From Nitrososphaerota archaeon (GTDB taxonomy: Archaea > Thermoproteota > Nitrososphaeria > Nitrososphaerales > Nitrosopumilaceae): a stretch of DNA of 54,777 nt. Location: positions 1-54,777 of the forward strand of contig DAHUYT010000005.1 of NCBI GenBank assembly GCA_027315065.1, in the 5' to 3' direction. The notes below the pieces were generated by a model. The model made no database searches, was not told the DNA's origin, and saw nothing but the letters and a program-made list of their open reading frames with translations. The position numbers and the translations under genes are program-made. Positions 18,722 to 25,910 of the stretch are shown here, piece after piece (position 1 is the first letter of the stretch; each line of letters opens with the position of its first letter).

Positions 18722-18821
18722 TGCAGAGGGAGGGATTTGAACCCCCGAACCCCTAAAGGAAAGGATTTCCCATGCCATGATCTTGAGTCCTTCTCGGTTG
18801 GCCGGGCTTCGATACCTCTGC
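18722..18821 (-). tRNA. tRNA-Leu(CAA) with a 15-nt intron
   Basis: On the minus strand the acceptor stem GCAGAGG pairs with CCTCTGC, with discriminator A at 18722. The D-stem is TCG/CGA. The anticodon stem AAGGA/TCCTT encloses the loop CTCAAGA, giving anticodon CAA. The variable arm has 14 nt, as expected for a class II leucine tRNA. The T-arm is GGGGG-TTCAAAT-CCCTC. The mature length is 85 nt after removal of 15 nt between positions 37 and 38. No CCA is encoded. A TATA box lies about 26 bp upstream. Confidence 0.95.
18767..18781 (-). other. intron of tRNA-Leu(CAA)
   Basis: 15 nt (minus strand ATCATGGCATGGGAA) between G37 and A38, the canonical archaeal site. Removing it restores the loop CTCAAGA and the AAGGA/TCCTT stem exactly. 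It would be cut by the splicing endonuclease at a bulge-helix-bulge. Confidence 0.85.
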
Positions 18822-18842
18822 AACGAGAGATCCAAACATTGA

Positions 18843-18850
18843 ATATATAA
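18843..18850 (-). promoter_or_regulatory. TATA box of tRNA-Leu
   Basis: Minus-strand TTATATAT, centred about 26 bp upstream of the first tRNA base at 18821, the standard archaeal spacing. Confidence 0.75.
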
Positions 18851-19259
18851 CTGAAAGGTCGCCTCAACGCACCAGACACAAAGAGTACACTTGGCAATAT
18901 CAACTAGACAAAAGATTACGTGCATCCCAAGTCAACAGGTGATCCTAGTCTCTTCATCTAATCTGACTATATCAGTAGCAAGATCAAGAAATTCCATTCA
19001 AAGTTTTCATCAATTATTAATAAATTTGTAGTTGGATGCTGCAAGTATGTTCTGATCCTTGTAATGAAAACCCATTAGTTATTTCTTGAGAATGACATTT
19101 TTTTTAAATTCGTCACATGAATTTTATCAGTTCACCATACACGAAGCAATGAATCACAAACACTTTAGATCTTTTACAGATACATACGAAATGAATCATC
19201 CATAAGGTAAATGATGACGTAAAAAATAAAATCAAATCATTGTTAAAAAATATTAAACA
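18851..19259. other. intergenic region without a recognised gene
   Basis: About 410 AT-rich bases between the tRNA-Leu promoter and the micro-ORF at 19260. No reading frame with family-like sequence, no tRNA and no long repeat was found on either strand. Confidence 0.5.
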
Positions 19260-19343
19260 TTACGGCCCCCAGATGTCATGACCACATTCATAACATTCTT
19301 GAGAAAATGAAGGCAGGTACTAGTACACTTTTACAAACGCCAT
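19260..19343 (-). other. micro-ORF with in-frame TAG and a CxxC motif
   Basis: Minus-strand frame: ATG at 19343-19341, six sense codons (AFVKVY), a TAG, then 19 sense codons containing ECYECGHD, and TAA at 19262-19260. Two cysteines and a histidine suggest a zinc-knuckle peptide. An AGTATAC box about 25-30 bp upstream could be a TATA element. The TAG at codon 8 means that it is a decayed gene, that it starts after the TAG, or that it is chance. It lies in the region just upstream of the second SRPBCC-TFB pair. Confidence 0.25.
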
Positions 19344-19382
19344 AAAAATTCAGTGTAGTGCAGTGTATACTTACCAAGATTT

Positions 19383-19874
19383 ATGCTAAATCGATGTATG
19401 CTATACGTGGTCAAAATTAAGGTAAGATTACAGATTAATGCGTCACAAGAAAGAGTATGGGGTGTAGTATCCGATGTTGATAATGACTCGGATTTTTGGA
19501 GAGGAATTACACGTATCAGAAATATCTCCAAAGAAGGAAATACAATAACTCGTGAAATAATACTAGGCGCAAACAACAAATGTATTCAGAAACTATCTAT
19601 TTATCCAAAAGAAGAAATTAGCATAAGATGGGTTAAAGGAGTAATAACTGGAACAAAAGCTATTCTGTTAACCTCAATAGGACATGCAACGCTTCTTGAA
19701 GTTCAAATGAACTATGAATTTTCAGGTGTAGGTGATATTGCCTCTAAAAGACTAACAACTCTTTTTCAAAATGAAGCTGAACTTGCAGTAGACCTGATAA
19801 AAGAAAAAACAGAATGGCATAAGCACAGTGTTTCTATGACAACAAAAAATAATGGTTGGTATAACTATGGTTAA
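19383..19874 (+). CDS. SRPBCC (START-like) domain protein, copy 2
   Basis: 163-residue paralogue of the protein at 1301-1717. Shared features are N-terminal INA...VW..VSDVD, an FW.G.T.IRNISKEGNT stretch, KCIQKLSIYPKEEI and KGVITGTKA. It has a C-terminal extension of about 20 polar residues. The first eight residues before VVKIKVRLQINAS may not be translated; a GTG at 19407 is the alternative start. It overlaps the start of TFB copy 2 by 23 bp, so the two are surely co-transcribed. The ligand and role are unknown. Its repeated adjacency to TFB genes suggests a regulatory or shared-operon role. Confidence 0.82.
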   Translation: MLNRCMLYVVKIKVRLQINASQERVWGVVSDVDNDSDFWRGITRIRNISKEGNTITREIILGANNKCIQKLSIYPKEEISIRWVKGVITGTKAILLTSIGHATLLEVQMNYEFSGVGDIASKRLTTLFQNEAELAVDLIKEKTEWHKHSVSMTTKNNGWYNYG

Positions 19875-20877
19875 AACAAATAAAACTAAACAAGTCTTTC
19901 GTGATGATTCCTACTGTGGTGATACATCTAAAAAGAAAACAGGTGATGAAGTTTTAGATGCAGTGTCACCAAAATGCCCAATATTAGGATGTAAAGGTGA
20001 ACCTACAATCACAGATACCTCATCTGGAGAGATAATTTGTGGTTCCTGTGGACGCGTTCTTCTTGAGAGATCAATAGACCCAAATCCAGAACATATTGTT
20101 GATACTACAGAGTTTGTCTCAAAGACAAGGACTGGACCTGAACAGTCGCTTACCATGTATGATATGGGAATGATGACAGTTATTTCAAATAAAGACGCGA
20201 TGGGTAACTCGCTGTCCAGTTATATGAAGAATACGTTCGGGAGATTAAAGATACTCAACAGTAGAAGTAGGACAGCATCAACTAACAGGACATTGAGATC
20301 AGCTCTGTTACTTCTTTATTCTCTCAAAACAAAATTGGGACTCCCAGATTCAACAGCAGAAAATGCAGCATATCTTTATCGCAAGGCTATGCAAAAGAAA
20401 ATCACAGTAGGACGCAGTGCAAAAGGTATAATGTGTGCATCTCTATATCTTGCATGCAGACAGACTACAATTCCTCGTTCTCTTTCTGACATATCTCAAG
20501 CAGCAAATGTAAGCAAGAAGGAGGTCAGCCGTGCTTGCAGGAATTTAATTGAAAATCTCGAGATGTCATTAGATCCATGCAATGCCTCAGAGTTTGTCAC
20601 CAAAATAGCAAATGCAGCAAACATCAGTGAAAAGGTACGCAGGGATGCATTAAGGACTCTTTCACAGTTGGCTGAAAAAGGAACCTCCGCAGGTAAGAAT
20701 CCGTTGGCATTAGCAGCTGCAACACTTTACTTGGCATGCATTCTAAACGGCGAGAAAAAAACTCAATCCGAAGTAGCAAAAGCTTCAGGCATAACTGCTG
20801 TAACCATACGAAACCGCTATTCTGCATTAAAAAAAGAACTTGGATTCGAAGATAACGTACTAGAGAACCCTAACTAG
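19852..20877 (+). CDS. tfb: transcription initiation factor B (TFB), copy 2
   Basis: 341-residue TFB. The zinc ribbon is unusual: the first knuckle is C-x4-C (CPILGC) instead of C-x2-C, followed by the normal CGSCG. Two cyclin repeats follow, with GRSAKGIMCASLYLACR and LALAAATLYLACIL and the HTH ITAVTIRNRYSALKKEL. The N-terminus before the ribbon is an approximately 40-residue charged extension. It is translated from a start inside the SRPBCC gene, giving a 23-bp overlap. By family it recruits RNA polymerase to a subset of promoters; which subset cannot be told. Confidence 0.95.
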   Translation: MVGITMVKTNKTKQVFRDDSYCGDTSKKKTGDEVLDAVSPKCPILGCKGEPTITDTSSGEIICGSCGRVLLERSIDPNPEHIVDTTEFVSKTRTGPEQSLTMYDMGMMTVISNKDAMGNSLSSYMKNTFGRLKILNSRSRTASTNRTLRSALLLLYSLKTKLGLPDSTAENAAYLYRKAMQKKITVGRSAKGIMCASLYLACRQTTIPRSLSDISQAANVSKKEVSRACRNLIENLEMSLDPCNASEFVTKIANAANISEKVRRDALRTLSQLAEKGTSAGKNPLALAAATLYLACILNGEKKTQSEVAKASGITAVTIRNRYSALKKELGFEDNVLENPN

Positions 20878-20930
20878 AAGAAAAAATCCAGGCAAGATTA
20901 CGCAATTCACGCTGTAATCTTCTCCTGATC

Positions 20931-21716
20931 TTACTTCTCGTGTGTCTCAAGGATCAGAATAATCACTTTTTGTACCTTTGAAAGTACCTTCATGCATAGC
21001 CTTCCTACAGCTTCCGGAGTCTTTTCTTTTGCATAGGATGCAATGTAATGCCAAGAGAAACTGGTTACGTCATATCCATAAAGTTTTGCAAGTATACATG
21101 CCGAGAGCTGTGCAACTGTCTCTTGCTCTGGATCTTGTACCGGCTTGAGATCTTCAAATGTTGAATGGGCCTTGTGTGCAAGCTCGTGGAAGAAGGTGTC
21201 AGGGTTTTCTTGACTCAGTTTGATAAGATTCGTAACAAGATTGTAGGATCCACCTTCTCCAAGTACTGTTGGACAATATTCCACCTTGACTCCAAATTTT
21301 TCTGCTACGTCAAGAAGTGGCGGAATCCTCCTTGGCTGATACTCTTCAACTGGTCGCCCTTCCGTGTCTTCATACCTGAATACTGGAACACCGACAAATC
21401 CAACAGGGAATTCTACATCTTCTTTCTTACCAGTATCTTTATTCTCGATCTTCTTGTGTCTCATCATAGGAGCAAGGATATAGAGCCCCTTTGAGCCCTT
21501 CCTGACATATCTGCCTGCCTCCTGCCACTGCCTGTATCCTCGTGCATCCGCTGTACCATTCAACAACATGACAAGCTTGTTACCTAGGGACCAGTGTCTC
21601 GACGGTCCAATGTTCTTTATAAATACCTGTCTGCACATCTCTGGCAGCAGCTCCTGATTTGAGAAAAGCTGTACGACATTTCCAAGCTCTTCTAGTGCTT
21701 TTTTGGTACTAGTCAT
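20931..21716 (-). CDS. ArdC-type protein: ssDNA-binding plus zincin metallopeptidase
   Basis: 261 residues. The N-terminal ArdC-like (DUF1738) domain shows SRHWSLGNKLVMLLNG, RGYRQWQEAGRYVRKGSKG and then LYILAPM. The C-terminal part has the zinc-peptidase motif HELAH in DTFFHELAHKAHSTF and a downstream glutamate helix (EQETVAQLSACILAKLYGYD) that would supply the third ligand. Plasmid ArdC proteins protect incoming single-stranded DNA from restriction. Chromosomal archaeal copies are uncharacterised and often mark mobile DNA. It is divergent from the CARF-like regulator, with a 16-bp palindrome between them. Confidence 0.85.
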   Translation of the reverse strand: MTSTKKALEELGNVVQLFSNQELLPEMCRQVFIKNIGPSRHWSLGNKLVMLLNGTADARGYRQWQEAGRYVRKGSKGLYILAPMMRHKKIENKDTGKKEDVEFPVGFVGVPVFRYEDTEGRPVEEYQPRRIPPLLDVAEKFGVKVEYCPTVLGEGGSYNLVTNLIKLSQENPDTFFHELAHKAHSTFEDLKPVQDPEQETVAQLSACILAKLYGYDVTSFSWHYIASYAKEKTPEAVGRLCMKVLSKVQKVIILILETHEK

Positions 21717-21783
21717 TTAGTTTTGCACCTCTGAAATAATTACCACAATCATTACGCTTGAATCAAGTGTAACTGTTTGCGTG

Positions 21784-21799
21784 ATTATCATATGATAAT
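21784..21799. promoter_or_regulatory. 16-bp perfect palindrome, candidate operator
   Basis: ATTATCATATGATAAT reads the same on both strands. It sits in the divergent intergenic region, 68 bp from the ArdC start and 58 bp from the regulator start, and upstream of a TATA-like TTATTATATAATATAG for the rightward gene. Position and symmetry fit a dimer-binding operator. A near copy with an extra AT is at 53015-53032. Confidence 0.55.
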
Positions 21800-21856
21800 T
21801 ATGGAACCAAAATTATTATATAATATAGTCTTAGTATTCATACCGTATATACTATC

Positions 21857-22600
21857 ATGAGCGGAATTGCAAATCTTCGAGTACACATAGCCCCAGTAGG
21901 CTTCGAAATAGACAGAATTGTAATACCGATAAAAAAGATGAAGGCAGACAGGGTCTGGCTGTTAGTACACGATAATCCTACAGAAGATAAAGGAAGGCCA
22001 TATGTAGAAAAGATCCAAACCCAGCTCAGAAAGACGGATGTTAAAGTTGAGATCTTCAAAGTAAACAGACTCGAGCTCTTCAAGATAATCAGAGCAGTAA
22101 TAGACATTGTTGAAAAAGAAAAGAGAAACGATATCTATGTCAATGTTGCATCAGGGTCAAAGATACATGCCATAGCTTGCATGATGGCTTGCATGATACT
22201 TCGTAAGAAGAAAAACATCACGCCTTTCTATGTAGAGGCAGAAAAATATGCTGCATTTGAAGGTATACAACAATCTTCAGGTGTCAAGAAAATGATGTCG
22301 CTTCCTACCTATGAAATTCAAACTCCAAAGCCAGAAATTATTGCAGCGTTGAAAATAATTAGAGAAAAAGGCGGGCGAATAACTAAAAAGGAGATGGCAC
22401 AATTAGCTGATGATTCAAAAATAATCACGGTAGGAGCAAGAGAAGAAAATTATGAGCAAGCTAGATTTGCAAGTCTTGATAAAAATATCATCCAACCTTT
22501 AGTGGATCAATGGAAATTCGCCGAAGTAGAAAAGATTGGAAGAAATAGATGGATAAAGATAACAGAGTCTGGATTACAGGCTGCAGAATTTTTAATTTAG
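21857..22600 (+). CDS. CARF-like/wHTH regulator (HFX_2341, DUF6293 type)
   Basis: 247 residues. The N-terminal about 150 form a Rossmann-type sensor domain: VHIAPVGFEIDRIVIPI, VWLLVHDNP, and the ligand-loop-like NVASGSKIHAIACMMACM. The C-terminal about 90 are helix-turn-helix (IREKGGRITKKEMAQLADD, then RWIKITESGLQAAEFL). This matches the HFX_2341/DUF6293 family, related in fold to CARF proteins such as Csa3 that sense cyclic oligonucleotides. No CRISPR array or cas gene is in the window, so a CRISPR role is not supported. It is divergent from the ArdC gene and may control it. Confidence 0.82.
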   Translation: MSGIANLRVHIAPVGFEIDRIVIPIKKMKADRVWLLVHDNPTEDKGRPYVEKIQTQLRKTDVKVEIFKVNRLELFKIIRAVIDIVEKEKRNDIYVNVASGSKIHAIACMMACMILRKKKNITPFYVEAEKYAAFEGIQQSSGVKKMMSLPTYEIQTPKPEIIAALKIIREKGGRITKKEMAQLADDSKIITVGAREENYEQARFASLDKNIIQPLVDQWKFAEVEKIGRNRWIKITESGLQAAEFLI

Positions 22601-22636
22601 ATTGATTGATATTCGCAAGTTATTTTTTATAACTCT

Positions 22637-22769
22637 AGTTTAACGGTTGAAATGCTCAACATCATATTTTATAATTCAAAATATAATTTAAAATCATAAC
22701 ACGTACTGGATAAAGATAAATTGTTAGATCAAGAAAAATTTTACAGTTACTTTCATAAACCGTTAAACT
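22637..22769. repeat. 133-bp segment bounded by 12-bp inverted repeats
   Basis: AGTTTAACGGTT at 22637-22648 and its exact complement AACCGTTAAACT at 22758-22769 flank about 109 bp of very AT-rich DNA. It could be a small non-autonomous element, a large hairpin or paired regulator sites. No obvious target-site duplication flanks it. Apart from this, 22601-22922 holds no recognisable gene. Confidence 0.45.
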
Positions 22770-22922
22770 GAATTGATTGAAAATGCATTCTAGCATCACA
22801 GGTCAGTTAAGATAAAAGATATCAAAATTAAAATAATTAAATAGTACAACGCCTTCACTCTCACATATTCCGCATTAGGTGTTTATAGAACAGGCAAGGA
22901 TCTAAAGATACCAAAAACTATT

Positions 22923-23024
22923 TTAAGACTCCAGAGTTTGGCACTGGGTATTACGTGCCTTTTTTGCTCTTTTCTGTTTTTGTTTGCGGTTTAGCTCGTC
23001 AAATCCTCGATGGTTTTTGCCCAT
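22923..23024 (-). CDS. 33-residue highly basic small protein
   Basis: The minus-strand ATG at 23024 begins MGKNHRGFDELNRKQKQKR and ends QTLES. Over a third of the residues are Lys/Arg. A TATA-like TAATAAATA lies about 22-30 bp upstream (about 23041-23050, minus strand), so the mRNA would be leaderless, as in other genes here. No family was recognised. The charge suggests RNA or DNA binding. Its short length makes chance possible, but the promoter placement supports it. Confidence 0.5.
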   Translation of the reverse strand: MGKNHRGFDELNRKQKQKRAKKARNTQCQTLES

Positions 23025-23088
23025 AGATAGTCAATAGCAGTATTTATTAGAAAATTTTTCTATCAAATAGTCATAGGAAAACAACATT

Positions 23089-24300
23089 ATGAATCACAAA
23101 CTGCCAGGACCAAACGCAATACGCATCATAAATACAATGAAAAAATATGTTTATGATTCCACATTCATCTATCCTCTAGTCATTGCAAATGGTCATGACT
23201 GCATCATTGAAGATCCAGACGGCAACAAGTTCTTAGATTTTACTTCCAACATAGGAGCATGTCCTATAGGATATTCTCATCCTGATGTCATGGAAGTGTT
23301 AGCAGAGTATTCCACAAATGGCACACATAAGATCGCAGGTCAGGATTTTTATTCCAAGGAACATGCAGACCTTGCAGAAACAATATCGACAATATTGCCA
23401 CAAAATTTCAAGACATTTTTCACAAATAGTGGTGCAGAAGCAGTAGAAAATGCAATAAAGATTGCATATAGAAGAATGGGCCCTCTGCCTGGAATTTCAT
23501 GTTTTGGAGCATTTCATGGTAGAACGCTTGGTGCACTCAATTTTACCTTTAGCAATCCAGTACACAAGTACAACTTTCCAGAGTTACCAGTCAAGAGAAT
23601 CAAGTTCTGTACAAAAGATGATGATCCTGAAATTGATGTGACGGAATCTTTGCTCAAGGAAAACAAGATTGCGTTTATCCTAACCGAGACGATTCAGGGA
23701 GAGGGAGGATATTATGTCGCAAGTAAAAAATTCATCAAGAATTTGAGAAAGTGTGCTACACAGTACGGAGTACCGCTTATTTTAGATGAAGTACAATCAG
23801 GTATTGGGCATACAGGCAAGTGGTGGGCCTTTGAACATTATGGAGTGACACCTGACATCATAAGTGCGGCCAAGGCGCTACAGGTGGGGGCTACAATATA
23901 CAATAAAAAATTGGAGCCAAGCAACAAGTCTGCATTATCTAGCACATGGGGAGGAGGCAATAGGATAGACATGGCTATAGGAATGAGGACAATCCAGGTA
24001 ATAAAACGCGACAAGTTACTAGAGAATGCAACCAAGATGGGAACCATGCTAATGAAAGGATTGCACGAACTTGTTGGCAAAAATGGAGTGACAGATGTGA
24101 GGGGATTAGGTCTAATGATCGGTCTAGAGTTTGACACCAGAACACGTAGAGATAAAAAGTTGACCAAGTTGTTCAGAAATGGCCTTCTCACGCTTGGTGC
24201 TGGCCATAAATCCATGAGGATAATACCGCCTCTTGTGATAACTAGAGATCAGATAGAGCGCGGTCTAGCCATAATGAACCAAGTCTTGTCCAGGAACTAG
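23089..24300 (+). CDS. class III aminotransferase (PLP-dependent)
   Basis: 403-residue fold-type I enzyme of the acetylornithine/4-aminobutyrate aminotransferase group. It contains TNSGAEAVENAIKIAYR for cofactor phosphate binding, TETIQGEGGYYV, LDEVQSGIGHTGKWWAFE, and the Schiff-base lysine in ISAAKALQVG. The C-terminal part RGLGLMIGLEFD is normal. The substrate is not determined; in these archaea such enzymes are often annotated as 4-aminobutyrate or ornithine-type aminotransferases. It is convergent with the acyl-CoA dehydrogenase with a 4-bp overlap. Confidence 0.93.
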   Translation: MNHKLPGPNAIRIINTMKKYVYDSTFIYPLVIANGHDCIIEDPDGNKFLDFTSNIGACPIGYSHPDVMEVLAEYSTNGTHKIAGQDFYSKEHADLAETISTILPQNFKTFFTNSGAEAVENAIKIAYRRMGPLPGISCFGAFHGRTLGALNFTFSNPVHKYNFPELPVKRIKFCTKDDDPEIDVTESLLKENKIAFILTETIQGEGGYYVASKKFIKNLRKCATQYGVPLILDEVQSGIGHTGKWWAFEHYGVTPDIISAAKALQVGATIYNKKLEPSNKSALSSTWGGGNRIDMAIGMRTIQVIKRDKLLENATKMGTMLMKGLHELVGKNGVTDVRGLGLMIGLEFDTRTRRDKKLTKLFRNGLLTLGAGHKSMRIIPPLVITRDQIERGLAIMNQVLSRN

Positions 24301-25550
24301 TAGGCCTGATACTTGTCACCAAGTTCAAGCGAGGCTATCTTTAGTTTCAGTACCTCGTTTGCGCCTTCATAAATAATTATGGCCCTAGAGTCAAGAAAAT
24401 GTCTTGCCATCCTGTTTGTTTTCTGATATGCAAAGGAACCAAATACCTGTACTGCCCTATTTGCAGAGTCAAAAGCTGCACTAGCAGAATGCAGTTTTGC
24501 TATTGCTGCAAGTCTATCTGCCTTACTTCTCAGTACAGAATATTCCTTGTCTTCGCGGTTTAGTCTTTCCTGCCAGTTTTGATCTTTTTCCTTTAGGTTT
24601 TCCACATAATCATGAAGTTTTTGTCTTTCCATGGCAGATCGATAAACAAGCCATCGCGAACTTTCTACATTTAGGATCATCGAGGACAGATGATCTTGTA
24701 TTAGTTGCTTTTTGGCAAGAACAGAACCATGTTGTACTCTTTTTTGCGAGTGTGCTATAGACTCATCAAGACAGTCTTTCATTACCCCTATTGCACCTGC
24801 AGCTACACTCAGCCTGCCATCTATCAACGCACTGTAAGCTATGCTCAGTCCTTTGCCCTTGGTTCCCAAAAGATTCTTTTTTGGAACAACACAATTTTCA
24901 AATGTAATCTCGGCATTTTTTATACTAAGCAAGCCCATCTTGTTTTTCATTTCTTCTGCATGAAATCCTTCAGAATCAGTATCCACAATAAACGCTGAAA
25001 TTCTCCCATCTGGGCCTCGTGCATATATGGTCATTACTTTTGCAATGGTTCCGTTTCCCACCCAATGTTTTTTTCCGTTTAGAATAAAATTATCCCCACT
25101 TTCTTCAAATTTTGTAGTCAATGAACTTGGATCACTTCCTGCATTAGGCTCAGTAAGCCCAAACGCCATAATGCTCTTACCTGATGTAGTGTTAGGAAGA
25201 TATCGCTTTTTTTGTTCCTCGTTGCCCCAGTTTTGTAAAACCAGCTGACCTATTGATACATGTGCGGAAAAAAATGTACGTAATGAATTTCCTTCCCTTC
25301 CTATCCTTTCCAGTGCAAGCATATATGTCAATATATCAAAACCTAGGCCACCATATTTTTTTGAGATTGGACATCCAAGCATTCCAATCTTTTCAAACAC
25401 TGGAACTATCATGTCGTTTGATTTTTCTTCAAGATAGCATTTGGTTTCATGATCCCGAATGGATTTGCATGCTTGGTCTACTTGTTCAAGAAATGTTTTT
25501 TGTTCATCAGAGACCTCAAAATTCATTTTGGAGATGTTAGAGTATGACAT
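24297..25550 (-). CDS. acyl-CoA dehydrogenase
   Basis: 417-residue FAD enzyme that introduces a 2,3-double bond into an acyl-CoA. It contains AFGLTEPNAGSDPSSL for FAD binding, GNGTIAKVMTIYARG, the helical C-domain, and the catalytic-base region IIYEGANEVLKL. Glu in YEG matches the short-chain/glutaryl-CoA class. A polar insert of about 30 residues around ENLKEKDQNWQERLNREDKEY lengthens the helical domain. It lies 40 bp downstream of the small C2H2 finger gene and probably shares its transcript. In thaumarchaea a role in the hydroxypropionate/hydroxybutyrate cycle or acyl catabolism is possible but not shown. Confidence 0.93.
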   Translation of the reverse strand: MSYSNISKMNFEVSDEQKTFLEQVDQACKSIRDHETKCYLEEKSNDMIVPVFEKIGMLGCPISKKYGGLGFDILTYMLALERIGREGNSLRTFFSAHVSIGQLVLQNWGNEEQKKRYLPNTTSGKSIMAFGLTEPNAGSDPSSLTTKFEESGDNFILNGKKHWVGNGTIAKVMTIYARGPDGRISAFIVDTDSEGFHAEEMKNKMGLLSIKNAEITFENCVVPKKNLLGTKGKGLSIAYSALIDGRLSVAAGAIGVMKDCLDESIAHSQKRVQHGSVLAKKQLIQDHLSSMILNVESSRWLVYRSAMERQKLHDYVENLKEKDQNWQERLNREDKEYSVLRSKADRLAAIAKLHSASAAFDSANRAVQVFGSFAYQKTNRMARHFLDSRAIIIYEGANEVLKLKIASLELGDKYQAY

Positions 25551-25590
25551 GATGTATCCCCCAAGCCTTGGGCAATAAGATTATCGAGTT

Positions 25591-25713
25591 TTATACTTTT
25601 ATTAGATTTATTTCTCTTACTGCATGTTTTGATAGATCTACATGCAAGTCAGCATGGGATGCGTCTGTAAAAACAAGATTACACCTATAACATTTCCACG
25701 CTTTTGAGCTCAT
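25591..25713 (-). CDS. 40-residue single C2H2 zinc-finger protein
   Basis: The minus-strand ATG at 25713 starts MSSKAWKCYRCNLVFTDASH and runs 40 residues to LIKV. The spacing C8-x2-C11-x12-H24-x5-H30, with Phe15 in the C-x3-F position, is a classical C2H2 finger. A TATA box centred 23-25 bp upstream means a leaderless mRNA starting at the ATG. The gene precedes the acyl-CoA dehydrogenase by 40 bp. Single-finger micro-proteins are known in archaea and may bind nucleic acid or protein. The target is unknown. Confidence 0.75.
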   Translation of the reverse strand: MSSKAWKCYRCNLVFTDASHADLHVDLSKHAVREINLIKV

Positions 25714-25731
25714 ACTATAGTTATACAATTT

Positions 25732-25740
25732 TTATTTATA
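25732..25740 (-). promoter_or_regulatory. TATA box of the C2H2 micro-protein
   Basis: Minus-strand TATAAATAA within TTATAAATAAA, centred about 23 bp upstream of the ATG at 25713. The remaining about 130 bases to 25860 show no gene. Confidence 0.65.
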
Positions 25741-25910
25741 AGCATATTGAACGATTCGTCTATTTCTTTACAAAAAAGTCACCTTTTAGCACATTGTTTT
25801 ATAAAATATAAGAACAATAGCTACAAATTCCAAGATCCTCAACCATATACGATTGATGGCTCACATAACCAGTTTATGTTCATATATACAATAACTCAGA
25901 TTTGATTTCT

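Noticed and set aside
21857-22600. CRISPR-associated Csa3 regulator
   Set aside because: The fold is similar, but no cas genes or repeat array are in the window and the sequence fits the HFX_2341/DUF6293 group better.
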